A stretch of DNA of 64,000 nt from contig JBBCJL010000006.1 of NCBI GenBank assembly GCA_037190225.1, positions 620,001 to 684,000 of the forward strand, written 5' to 3'. This DNA comes from MKSF01 sp037190225 (GTDB taxonomy: Bacteria > Bacteroidota > Bacteroidia > Chitinophagales > Chitinophagaceae). The translations under genes and the position numbers were made by a program. A model generated the notes under the pieces. The model saw only the letters and a program-made list of their open reading frames with translations. It was not told the DNA's origin and searched no databases. Below, piece by piece: positions 50,690 through 59,038 of the stretch. Position 1 is the first letter of the stretch; each line of letters starts with the position of its first letter.

Positions 50690-52126
50690 TTAAATAGTTG
50701 CCAGGGTATGCAGCAGCAGCTTCCAGAATTTATTGACGGAGCTGATGCTGACCCTTTCATCCGGGGAATGCGCACCCAGGATGGTCGGGCCGAAAGAGAT
50801 CATATCCAGGCCGGGATAGCTGGCAGCCAGTATGCCGCACTCCAGTCCCGCATGACAGGCCACTACATCGGGCTTTCCCCCGAAGAGGGTCTCATACCCG
50901 GTGACCATTGTCTTTAGTACAGGCGAATCCGCATTGGGTGACCAGCCGGGATAATCCCCGCTCAGCGTCACCGTGGCATCCATCAGCTCAAACGTGGCCT
51001 TTAACTGCAGGGCCAGGTCCTGCTTGGAGCTTTCCACTGATGACCGGGTCAGGCATAAAATCCTGATGAGACCATCCCCGACCTGCACACGGGCTACGTT
51101 ATTGGAAGTTTCCACCAGGTCATCGAAATCGCTGCTCATCTTATAGACACCGTTATGGGCGGCATACAGCACCCGCAGCAAGCGCTCCTGTACCTGCCGC
51201 GGCAATACCTTTCCAGCCGGAGCGACCTGCGCTATTTCAACAGCCAGGTCCGGCTCCGTTGTTTTCAGCTCTGCACGGATATCCTTGACAACCTGCTCCA
51301 ACACATCCTGTACCGGCTCATCAGTCGCTATGACCGCCGTGCTTTCACGGGGAATGGCGTTCCGTAATCCGCCTCCGTCAATAGCGGCCACCGTAATGCT
51401 ATGCTGCTCACTCAGGGTGTACAATATCCTGTTCATGAGCTTATTGGCATTACCGAGACCCTTATGTATCTCCATACCGGAATGCCCGCCCTTCAGTCCT
51501 TTTACCGTGATAGTATAATAAGTCCCGTAAATTGTATCTTCCGGTGTATAGGACAACTCTGCCGTAACATCTATGCCTCCGGCACATCCTATATCCAGGT
51601 GATGATCATCTTCCGTATCAAGGTTCAGCAGGACCGTTCCTTTCAGCACCCCGCTCTCCAGTCCTTTCGCTCCGGTCATCCCCGTTTCCTCATCTATTGT
51701 AAACAAAGCCTCCAGCGCGGGATGCGGTATATCCTTGCTTTCCAGGATGCCCATGATAGCCGCTACGCCCAGGCCGTTATCTGCTCCCAGGGTGGTCCCT
51801 TCCGCTCTTACCCAGTCCCCGTCTATATACATACGGATGCCTTCCGTATCAAAATCAAACACCGTATCATTATTTTTCTGATGCACCATATCCAGGTGCG
51901 ACTGCAATATCACCGCTGGTGCACTTTCACGCCCTGGCGTGGCCGGCTTCCTGATGATCACATTGCCTGTCGCATCCTGCCTGGTTTCCAGTCCCAGCCG
52001 CTTACCGAAATCCACCATAAAGGCAATGATCCGCTCTTCCTTTTTGGAAGCACGGGGTATGGCATTGATAGCCTCAAAATTTTTCCATATTTCCTGGTGT
52101 TCCAGGTGTGATAAAACACTGCTCAT
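50690..52126 (-). CDS. pepD: Aminoacyl-histidine dipeptidase (M20, PepD)
   Basis: PepD is a cytosolic zinc peptidase that cleaves Xaa-His and other dipeptides. The 478-residue protein has the M20 metal-site segments VILQSHLDMVHQKN, EGTTLGADNGLGVA and TIDEETGMTGAKGL, followed by a lid domain and a final metal-binding segment (CHAGLECGIL, ISFGPTILGAHSPDERVSI). The length fits the family (about 485). It is divergent from the marR efflux operon. The small acidic protein gene follows it. Confidence 0.94.
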   Translation of the reverse strand: MSSVLSHLEHQEIWKNFEAINAIPRASKKEERIIAFMVDFGKRLGLETRQDATGNVIIRKPATPGRESAPAVILQSHLDMVHQKNNDTVFDFDTEGIRMYIDGDWVRAEGTTLGADNGLGVAAIMGILESKDIPHPALEALFTIDEETGMTGAKGLESGVLKGTVLLNLDTEDDHHLDIGCAGGIDVTAELSYTPEDTIYGTYYTITVKGLKGGHSGMEIHKGLGNANKLMNRILYTLSEQHSITVAAIDGGGLRNAIPRESTAVIATDEPVQDVLEQVVKDIRAELKTTEPDLAVEIAQVAPAGKVLPRQVQERLLRVLYAAHNGVYKMSSDFDDLVETSNNVARVQVGDGLIRILCLTRSSVESSKQDLALQLKATFELMDATVTLSGDYPGWSPNADSPVLKTMVTGYETLFGGKPDVVACHAGLECGILAASYPGLDMISFGPTILGAHSPDERVSISSVNKFWKLLLHTLATI

Positions 52127-52434
52127 TGTTATCTTCTTTTTAGTATGAATCTGTCACAGTAAAGCTATACCAAAAATCGGTTCCTACCATCATTACCTGC
52201 GCAGTTTTTCCGCATACTTCCACCTCATGGCAGGCCCAAGGCGACAAGTACGATCCCTTGACCAGCTGAGCTTCCGCCGAAGCTCCTTATTACCAGGGTC
52301 ATTATAGTATTATGAACTTGCCCGGTGAACCAGTTACAGGCAGCACGTGTTAAAAAGAAGTAATTAAGCAGCAATATAGTTGCATAACTAACTAAAATAG
52401 CCTTATCTTTGTGGTTGCATAAACAACTATTTCA
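52127..52434. promoter_or_regulatory. Divergent intergenic region of pepD and the marR operon
   Basis: No gene is seen in this 308-bp gap. The right end, 52377-52427, holds the marR promoter and two operator-like palindromes (listed separately). On the pepD side a TAGCTTTA (minus strand, about 52160) is a weak match to the -7 box. Confidence 0.5.
52377..52427 (+). promoter_or_regulatory. marR promoter with two operator-like palindromes
   Basis: Site 1 is the perfect inverted repeat TAGTT-GCAT-AACTA (52377-52390). Site 2 is GTTG-CATAAA-CAAC (52414-52427). Both contain TTGCATAA, placed 35 bases apart. Between them is the -7 box TATCTTTG (52404-52411), and site 1 includes the TTG that would be its -33 element at a spacing of 21. 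Sites over the -33 element and just past the -7 box suit autorepression by the MarR protein encoded 8 bases downstream. Confidence 0.7.
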
Positions 52435-52890
52435 ATGAATACTATTGATCTGATATCACAACTGGATAATTATCATTTACTGACGGGCAGGACACCCACC
52501 GCGCTCAACAGGTTCCTGAGCCAGCGGCTTAAAGAGCATGGCTTTGAGCTTACCCGTGAGCAATGGTCCGTTCTCGCCGTATTATGGAACGGGGACGGCT
52601 GCTCACAGCAGCATCTCGCCAATGCCACCTACCGCGATAAGCCCAGCACCACAAGGCTGCTGGACAACCTGGAAAAAGAAGGCTATATCGTTCGGAAAGG
52701 CTCAGAACATGACCGGAGGACCAACTTGATCTTCCTTACAGGGAAAGGGCAAATGATCAAAGAGCCTGTCACCCGGGTCATCTACCAGGTACTGGATGAT
52801 GCCACAAAAGGGCTTTCAGAACAGGATATCAGGATGCTGAAATCGTATTTTGATAAAATATTCAATAATATTATGTTACAAATCCAATAA
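52435..52890 (+). CDS. MarR-family transcriptional regulator
   Basis: The 151-residue protein has the winged helix of MarR: EHGFELTREQWSVLAVLWNG, the recognition helix region QQHLANATYRDKPSTTRLLD and the wing LEKEGYIVRKGSEHDRRTNL, flanked by dimerisation helices. MarR proteins usually repress their own operon and an adjacent efflux system until a small aromatic or toxic ligand binds. It is the first gene of the run with TolC, HlyD and an ABC-2 permease, and its promoter carries two palindromes. Confidence 0.92.
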   Translation: MNTIDLISQLDNYHLLTGRTPTALNRFLSQRLKEHGFELTREQWSVLAVLWNGDGCSQQHLANATYRDKPSTTRLLDNLEKEGYIVRKGSEHDRRTNLIFLTGKGQMIKEPVTRVIYQVLDDATKGLSEQDIRMLKSYFDKIFNNIMLQIQ

Positions 52891-52900
52891 TAATTGAGCC

Positions 52901-54280
52901 ATGAAAAAATTCATCACCGCCGGCATACTGATGACTGCGGCCTGCGCAGCATCCGCCCAGGTCACCGTATCACCTGCCGTGCTGTCCGCGATACAGCGGG
53001 CCACGGAGAAAAACGTGGACATTCAGAATAACCTCCTGGAGCAGGAAAAAGCCGACCTGCAAAGAAAAAGTGTCTGGAACAGGTATATTCCCCATTTAGA
53101 GGCCACCTCTATGTACACCTACCTGAACAGCACCGTTACAGCGGATATTCCCACCCATACGCTGCCCATCACGAATTACGAGCTGTTTGCAGGCAAGCAG
53201 AAAATAGATGCCACCGCCAATTTCTTTCACGCCGGGCTGACCGCCAAAACAGTGCTGTTCTCCGGCGGGCAAATCTATAACGGCGCCAAGGCGCTGACCT
53301 ATAAGAACGAAGGTAATACTTATATGATGGCGCTGCAGGAAGATGCCGTTGCCAGGGATATCATCGAATCCTTTGACCAGCTGGCATTGCTGGCACAGGC
53401 GGAGCGCCTCATTGAGGAAAGCGCCGTAAGGCTGGAAAAAGAAGCGCTGAGAGTGGAGAAGGCCGTAGCCAACGGGCTGGCCGTTCCGTACGACCGTGAG
53501 AAGATAAAGCTGGCCGCGCTGGAGCTGTCCTCCAGGCAAAAAGACCTGGCGAATAAGAAGCAATTGCTGGCGCTCAAGCTGGAGCAGGCCACAACGATCC
53601 CTGCAGACAGCATCCTGATGATGCCGCACCAGGCCAATCCTATTATCCTGCTCGAAAAGCCGGATGGTACGGACAGGACCGAGCTCAGGGCACTGGAGGC
53701 CTACAGCAAAGCGGCGGATTATAATATCAGGAAGGAAAAAGGAGCCTATCTCCCTACAGTGGGCGCTTTTGCCGGATACAGCTATACCTCCCTATTCAAT
53801 ACCCAAATGAATACGACCCTCCCTGTCAGCGGCAGGGAGGTAGACCTGAGGCTGAATGAGCTTACGCTAAGCCCCAATATGATGGCCGGCGTGGTCCTGA
53901 AATGGGAATTGTTCTCCGGGCTGGAGACCAGGCATAAAGTAGAAGAGGCCAGGCTTTCCAAAGCGCAGATAGACAATAAGCTGGCAGATACCAGGGACAA
54001 GATCGGCCTGCAACTGCAGAAATGCCGGATCACCTATGATAATATGAATGACCAGCTGGCCATCGCGGAACAGCGCTCCAGGATAGCAGGCCATAACCTG
54101 GAGCTTGCGGACAAGCAATACAGGGCCGGGCTGATCAGCGTGAATGACAGGCTGCAGGCAGAAACCCAGTCATACCAGGAAGCGCTCTATCTTGCAGAAA
54201 CCGCCATCAACCAGCGAAAAGCCGCGATGGACGCCCTGCAGGCAGCAGCACATTTAACCCGTTTTATCCAAACCCAATAA
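52901..54280 (+). CDS. TolC-family outer-membrane efflux protein
   Basis: The 459-residue protein has a signal peptide (MKKFITAGILMTAACAASAQ). It shows the twofold repeat of long coiled-coil helices and short barrel strands typical of TolC: the first half contains YTYLNSTVTADIP and the second AFAGYSYTSLF and KWELFSGLETRHKVEEARL. It would form the exit duct for the efflux system. It starts 10 bp after marR and ends 15 bp before the HlyD gene, so it lies in one operon. Confidence 0.9.
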   Translation: MKKFITAGILMTAACAASAQVTVSPAVLSAIQRATEKNVDIQNNLLEQEKADLQRKSVWNRYIPHLEATSMYTYLNSTVTADIPTHTLPITNYELFAGKQKIDATANFFHAGLTAKTVLFSGGQIYNGAKALTYKNEGNTYMMALQEDAVARDIIESFDQLALLAQAERLIEESAVRLEKEALRVEKAVANGLAVPYDREKIKLAALELSSRQKDLANKKQLLALKLEQATTIPADSILMMPHQANPIILLEKPDGTDRTELRALEAYSKAADYNIRKEKGAYLPTVGAFAGYSYTSLFNTQMNTTLPVSGREVDLRLNELTLSPNMMAGVVLKWELFSGLETRHKVEEARLSKAQIDNKLADTRDKIGLQLQKCRITYDNMNDQLAIAEQRSRIAGHNLELADKQYRAGLISVNDRLQAETQSYQEALYLAETAINQRKAAMDALQAAAHLTRFIQTQ

Positions 54281-54295
54281 TAAAAATCCTTAGCA

Positions 54296-55258
54296 ATGAG
54301 ATCTAATATGCCTATCATAGCGGCCCTGGTGCTGACCGCCGGGCTGGCAGCCTGTAACAATAAGCCTTCCATGAAGCATGCCATACAGGGCAAAGTGGAA
54401 AGAGAGGAAATAGCCGTTGTCGGTAAGCTGGCCGGACGCATCCAGGAAATAAAGGTCGCCGAAGGAGCCACAGTCAGGAAAGGAGATACGCTGGCCATAC
54501 TGGACATTCCCGAGCTGCAGGCCAAAAAGGCCCAGGCCAGCGGAGCGGTAAAGTCTGCCGAAGCACAATACCAGATGACAAGGACAGGCGCTACTGCCAA
54601 CCAGCTCAGGCAGCTGAACGCCAAAAAAGCCGCCCTGACGGAGCAATACGAGTTTGCCAAAAAATCACTGGAAAGATTGAAGCAGATGGTGGCCGATTCC
54701 CTGATCCCCCTGCAGCAATATGATGAGGTCTATGCCAAATACCAGGGCGCCAATGCGCAGCTGATAGCCGTCGACGCGGAAATTGCCGATGTGCAGCATG
54801 GCGTACGCCTGGAACAGCAGCAGATGGCACTCGGGCAGCAGGACAGGGCCCTGGGCGCCCTGGAAGAGGTGCAGGTGGCAGCCTCTGAACGGTATATCAT
54901 CGCCCCGCAGGATATGACGGTGAGCACCATCACCCTGAAAGTCGGAGAGCTGGCCCTTCCGGGCTATACCCTTTTCAAGGGCGCCCTGCCGCAAACCACC
55001 TATTTCAGGTTTACCATACCGGAAAGCAAATTGAGCAGGTATAAAAAAGGACAGGAGGTGACCATAAAGCTGGGATTTGATGATAAGACCTTTACGGGCA
55101 CTATCAGGAATATCAGGCAGGTGGGTGCCTATGCCAATATCGCGACAGCTTATCCCGATTACGAGATGCAGGATATGCTGTATGAAGTGATCGTTACACC
55201 TGCCGACATGGCGGCTGCCCGGGACCTTATTTCCAAAACCACAGTTATACTCCAATAA
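54296..55258 (+). CDS. HlyD-family membrane fusion lipoprotein
   Basis: The 320-residue protein is a periplasmic adaptor with an SPII signal, lipobox LAAC (Cys20). A biotinyl/lipoyl-like half (VEREEIAVVGKLAGRIQEIK, then GATVRKGDTLAILD) and a coiled-coil hairpin follow. The second lipoyl half reads IAPQDMTVSTITLKVGELAL, and beta-barrel segments end the protein. It should bridge the inner-membrane permease and the TolC duct. The next gene starts after one base (TAAtATG), so translation is probably coupled. Confidence 0.9.
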   Translation: MRSNMPIIAALVLTAGLAACNNKPSMKHAIQGKVEREEIAVVGKLAGRIQEIKVAEGATVRKGDTLAILDIPELQAKKAQASGAVKSAEAQYQMTRTGATANQLRQLNAKKAALTEQYEFAKKSLERLKQMVADSLIPLQQYDEVYAKYQGANAQLIAVDAEIADVQHGVRLEQQQMALGQQDRALGALEEVQVAASERYIIAPQDMTVSTITLKVGELALPGYTLFKGALPQTTYFRFTIPESKLSRYKKGQEVTIKLGFDDKTFTGTIRNIRQVGAYANIATAYPDYEMQDMLYEVIVTPADMAAARDLISKTTVILQ

Positions 55259-55259
55259 T

Positions 55260-56420
55260 ATGAAAAACTTTTTGTCACTGCTGCAACGGGAATTCAGGCT
55301 TTTCTGGAATAATAAAGTATTACGCCTGCTGTTTTTTGGTGCGCCCATATTATACGGTGTGCTGATCGGGGCACTCTACCAAAAGGGCAAGGTAACGGAC
55401 CTCCCCGTCATAGTGGTGGATATGGACCAGAGCGCTATGAGCAATAAGATACTGGAAATGATCAATGATAACGAGACCATCCGGATATCCAGCATCCAGC
55501 GCTCGGAAGCCCGGCTGTCGCGCCAGATAATAGAGCAGGATGCCGCCTGCGTGCTGATCATACCCGAAGGATTTGAAAAGCAGGTGCTGACCCGGCAGAA
55601 CCCCGAGCTGACCACTATCGTCAATACGGCCAATGTGCTGACAGCCAACTACGCTTCAGGAGCGCTGCAGGTGATATTAGGCACCTATAAGGCAGGGGTA
55701 CAAATGGAAGCGCTCCGCAAGCAGGGTACGCCGGAGGCGCTGCTGCTCGGCCAGTACGAACCGTTCAAGACCACCTTTATCAAGAAAAACAACCGCAGCA
55801 CCAATTATATGTATTTCCTGTGGCCGGGCGTTCTCATCACCGTGCTGCAGCAGGTCATCCTGCTGGGGCTGGCATTGTCTTTCGCATCCGAGTACGAGAA
55901 CGGTACTTTCCGGGAGCTGGCTGCATCCGGCAGCACTTTCCGGCTGATAGTGGTAAAGGTGATACCCTACCTGCTGATGAGCCTGCTGATCTGGATATTA
56001 TACGGCGTAATGGCCTGTTTCCTGCGCATGCCGTTTTTCGAGCATATACCGGCGCTCAGCCTTGCCGCGTTTCTTTTTGTGCTGGCGGTGTCTTTCATGG
56101 GAATACTGGTAAGCATCCTGCTGCCCAGCCAGCTGAAAGCTACCGAGGTGCTGATGGTGGTGGCTACCCCGAGCTTTATGCTCTCCGGGTTTACCTGGCC
56201 GCTGAGCCAGATGCCCGTATGGCTCCAGTGGATAGCCCAGGTCATCCCGACCACCCATTTCCTGCCCATATTCAGGATACTGGTCATAGAAAACGGAACA
56301 GCCGATATGATCACGATCCACCTGATCAAATTGCTGATCATATCGCTTACCGGGTTTACCGCCAGCCTGGCGGCGCTGCATATAAAGAAGAAACGACTAT
56401 CCAAAGCGATCCCGGTATAA
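55260..56420 (+). CDS. ABC-2 type transporter permease
   Basis: This 386-residue permease is of the YhiI/YbhR partner type: an N-terminal membrane helix (LRLLFFGAPILYGVLIGALY), a large external domain (residues about 40-180), and a bundle of five or six membrane helices at the C-terminus (LWPGVLITVLQQVILLGLAL and onwards). Such permeases need an ATPase, yet none is encoded in the operon. A solitary ATPase elsewhere, for example GldA-like at 12149, could in principle serve it. A terminator follows at 56437. Confidence 0.88.
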   Translation: MKNFLSLLQREFRLFWNNKVLRLLFFGAPILYGVLIGALYQKGKVTDLPVIVVDMDQSAMSNKILEMINDNETIRISSIQRSEARLSRQIIEQDAACVLIIPEGFEKQVLTRQNPELTTIVNTANVLTANYASGALQVILGTYKAGVQMEALRKQGTPEALLLGQYEPFKTTFIKKNNRSTNYMYFLWPGVLITVLQQVILLGLALSFASEYENGTFRELAASGSTFRLIVVKVIPYLLMSLLIWILYGVMACFLRMPFFEHIPALSLAAFLFVLAVSFMGILVSILLPSQLKATEVLMVVATPSFMLSGFTWPLSQMPVWLQWIAQVIPTTHFLPIFRILVIENGTADMITIHLIKLLIISLTGFTASLAALHIKKKRLSKAIPV

Positions 56421-56436
56421 ATTACAACAGGTAAAA

Positions 56437-56467
56437 CGGGCGGTACCGGAGGTACTGCCCATTTTTT
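56437..56467 (+). terminator. Efflux operon terminator
   Basis: The arms GGGCGGTAC/GTACTGCCC form a stem with one mismatch, followed by a six-T tract. It starts 17 bases after the permease stop codon. Confidence 0.75.
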
Positions 56468-56481
56468 AACCTATGAAGATG

Positions 56482-56489
56482 TAATTTTG
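56482..56489 (+). promoter_or_regulatory. -7 box of the MFS gene at 56498
   Basis: TAATTTTG is an exact TAnnTTTG match 8 bases before the ATG at 56498, so the MFS gene is probably transcribed separately from the efflux operon. Confidence 0.45.
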
Positions 56490-56497
56490 CGGGGCAT

Positions 56498-57670
56498 ATG
56501 ATAGAGCAGCAACTTTTAAGGCGTATCAAGACAGGCATTTTCCTCTCGGGATTGTGCGTGTTCGCACAATTATATGTCTTCCAGCCGCTGCTGCCGGCCA
56601 TATCCGGGTTTTACCATACCAGCGCCTCCGCCAGCAGCTGGTGCGTATCGCTTTCTACCCTGGGCATGGCCGCGGGGTTGTTCCTCTATGCTTTCCGGGC
56701 GGACGCTTTACCGCGCAAGAAGATCATGGTCAATGCCATACTATGGGCCTCCCTGATCACTACCTTTACGCCCTGGATGCCGCGTTTCGAGATCGTGCTG
56801 ATCTGCTGCTTCTTAAAAGGAGTGCTGCTGTCAGGCGTAACGGCAGTAGCATTGGCCTACCTGTCGGAAGAAGTGAAGCTGACGCACCTGGGGATCGTGA
56901 TCGGGCTGTACCTGAGCGGCAATACCGTAGGAGGTATGATGGGACGAACGGGGGCATTGCTGATCAGCGAATATACCAGCTGGCAATGGGCGGTCAGCAG
57001 CATCGGCATCCTTTGCTTTACAATAGGGCTGCTCTTCAGGCAGATCTTCCCGTCCTCCCGTAATTTCACACCTAAGCTGCCTATCTATAAGCTGAAAAGG
57101 CTTAAGATGTTCGCCTTCCTGAAATACAGGCAATTGCTGGCCCTGTATATCCTCGGCGCCGTGATCATGTCCTGCTTTGTAGCGGTATATAATTATATCA
57201 GCTTTGAGCTGATCCATCATTATAAGCTGGATACCCATCTTGTCGCCGCTATATTCAGTATGTACCTGATAGGGGTGTACGCCTCTGTCATAGCAGGCAA
57301 ATGGACAGATAGATATGCCTCCCGGCATATTCTCTGGATGCTTATCGGGCTTTATATCGCCGGGGATCTCTGCTTTTTTGTTCCTGTCCTTGGTATGCAG
57401 ATCGCCGGCCTGGTCTGTATCACCTTTGCGTTTTTTGCAGCCCATACGCTGGCTACCCGGATGGTCTCCCAGAGCGTGCTTACGGCCAAAAGCACAGCCA
57501 CCAGCCTGTACTGGCTGTTTTATTATATCGGGTCCAGCATTACGGGGATCGCTGCCGGTCATGTGTATGATCATTACGGCTGGAATGGCATGGTCCTGTT
57601 TTTATTGCTGCTGCTGACCATCGCGCTGGGCTTATCACTATACCTCAAAAATACTTATAAGGTGCTCTGA
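56498..57670 (+). CDS. MFS transporter
   Basis: The 390-residue protein has about twelve membrane segments. It resembles YnfM-type MFS exporters: YVFQPLLPAISGFYHTSAS at the start, then ASSWCVSLSTLGMAAGLFLY and RADALPRKKIMVN as the loop-2/3 region. The LYLSGNTVGGMMGR segment is also typical of this group. The substrate is unknown. It follows the efflux operon, separated by a terminator and its own -7 box, so it may be an independent exporter. It converges on rlmI. Confidence 0.85.
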   Translation: MIEQQLLRRIKTGIFLSGLCVFAQLYVFQPLLPAISGFYHTSASASSWCVSLSTLGMAAGLFLYAFRADALPRKKIMVNAILWASLITTFTPWMPRFEIVLICCFLKGVLLSGVTAVALAYLSEEVKLTHLGIVIGLYLSGNTVGGMMGRTGALLISEYTSWQWAVSSIGILCFTIGLLFRQIFPSSRNFTPKLPIYKLKRLKMFAFLKYRQLLALYILGAVIMSCFVAVYNYISFELIHHYKLDTHLVAAIFSMYLIGVYASVIAGKWTDRYASRHILWMLIGLYIAGDLCFFVPVLGMQIAGLVCITFAFFAAHTLATRMVSQSVLTAKSTATSLYWLFYYIGSSITGIAAGHVYDHYGWNGMVLFLLLLLTIALGLSLYLKNTYKVL

Positions 57671-57706
57671 GAGCAGCCGTTGGTAATTCCCGCCCCCGGC
57701 GCACAG

Positions 57707-58885
57707 CTACTGAACGGAAATGATCAGGAATTTGAGATAGTGCATTTCCGGGACAGTCCACAATATAGGATGATCGGCGGATTGTGATTGCAGGGATATC
57801 TGCTTTACTTTCTTTTTGGCATCCCTGGCCGCTTCCTGTATAATACCGATAAAGGCTTCTGTAGATATGAGGTTGGTACAGCAGGTCGTAATGATAAAGC
57901 CGCCGTTCTCTATCAGCTTCATGGCCCTCAGGTTGATCTCCTTATAGCCGGTCAGGGCTTTTTGTATATTGCTCCTGTTCTTTGTAAAAGGCGGGGGATC
58001 CAAAATGATCGTATCGAATTTCCTGCCGTCCCTGCTCCAGGATTTCAGAACATCGAAAGCGTTCAGCTGCTCAAATTTGCAGATATTATCAAAGCCGTTC
58101 AGCACGGCATTCCGCTTCGCTATCTCTATGGCCTTTTCAGAAAGGTCCAGTCCCAGCACCGACCTGGCGCCAAACTTTGCCGCATAGATGGAAAAGGTGC
58201 CGGTATAGCTGAACGCGTCCAGCACATGCGCATCTTTCACCACACGCTCTATGCTTACCCGGTTCTCATAATGATCCAGGAAGTAGCCGGTCTTCTGCCC
58301 TTCTATGATATCCACAAAGAATTTCAGGCCGTTTTCCTCCAGCATGATCTCGGACTCTATTTCGCCATATACCACTCCTTTGACCAGCGGCAGCCCCTCT
58401 AGCTCCCTTACGTATACATCATTCCTTTCGTAGATGCCCTTGGGTGCGAAAATATCCCGGATAATGGCCAGGATATCCGCTTTACGGATGTCCATTCCCA
58501 ATGTCAGCGTCTGTATGATGATAAAATCATTGATCTTGTCAATGACCAGGCCCGGCAATTCGTCCGACTCGCCGAACACGACCCTGCAGTTATTGTTATA
58601 GCCCAGCTTTAAGCGATAGTGCCAGGCGCTTAATATCCTGTTATACAGGAAATTATAATCAATAACATCATCCTGCAACCTGGACAGGAGCCGGATCTTT
58701 ATCTGGGAAACAGGATTGATATAGCCCTTACCGATAAAAGAGCCGGTAGAGGTGAAAACATCCACGATATCCCCGCTCTCATAGCTGCCGTCCTCGTCCC
58801 CGATCTCATTGTTGTAGATCCAGGGATGTCCTTCTGCTATACGGGGTCCTATTTTTTTTCTCAGAAAAATCTTGGCTGCTTCCAT
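57707..58885 (-). CDS. rlmI: 23S rRNA (cytosine-C5)-methyltransferase RlmI-like
   Basis: The 392-residue protein has an N-terminal PUA-type domain (LRKKIGPRIAEGHPWIYNNEI), a middle EEHD-like domain (VVFGESDELPGLVIDKIND), and a Rossmann-fold SAM domain with VLDAFSYTGTFSIYAAKFGA and the motif IILDPPPF. This is the RlmI layout for m5C1962 in 23S rRNA; the related RlmK-type domain is alike. The catalytic cysteine is probably in TTCCTNLIS. It is a single gene convergent with the MFS gene and divergent from the DUF5689 gene. Confidence 0.9.
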   Translation of the reverse strand: MEAAKIFLRKKIGPRIAEGHPWIYNNEIGDEDGSYESGDIVDVFTSTGSFIGKGYINPVSQIKIRLLSRLQDDVIDYNFLYNRILSAWHYRLKLGYNNNCRVVFGESDELPGLVIDKINDFIIIQTLTLGMDIRKADILAIIRDIFAPKGIYERNDVYVRELEGLPLVKGVVYGEIESEIMLEENGLKFFVDIIEGQKTGYFLDHYENRVSIERVVKDAHVLDAFSYTGTFSIYAAKFGARSVLGLDLSEKAIEIAKRNAVLNGFDNICKFEQLNAFDVLKSWSRDGRKFDTIILDPPPFTKNRSNIQKALTGYKEINLRAMKLIENGGFIITTCCTNLISTEAFIGIIQEAARDAKKKVKQISLQSQSADHPILWTVPEMHYLKFLIISVQ

Positions 58886-59038
58886 AAGCGCAATATTAAT
58901 TAATATTTAAAACATTACCGTTCCAAAATAAGAAATCATTTTCTACTCCCGTACTATTCATAACATAAAATTATTATTACACTTTTCCGGATGATATGGT
59001 TATTTAGTTACTTTGCATATTATTTCACAAAACATTAT

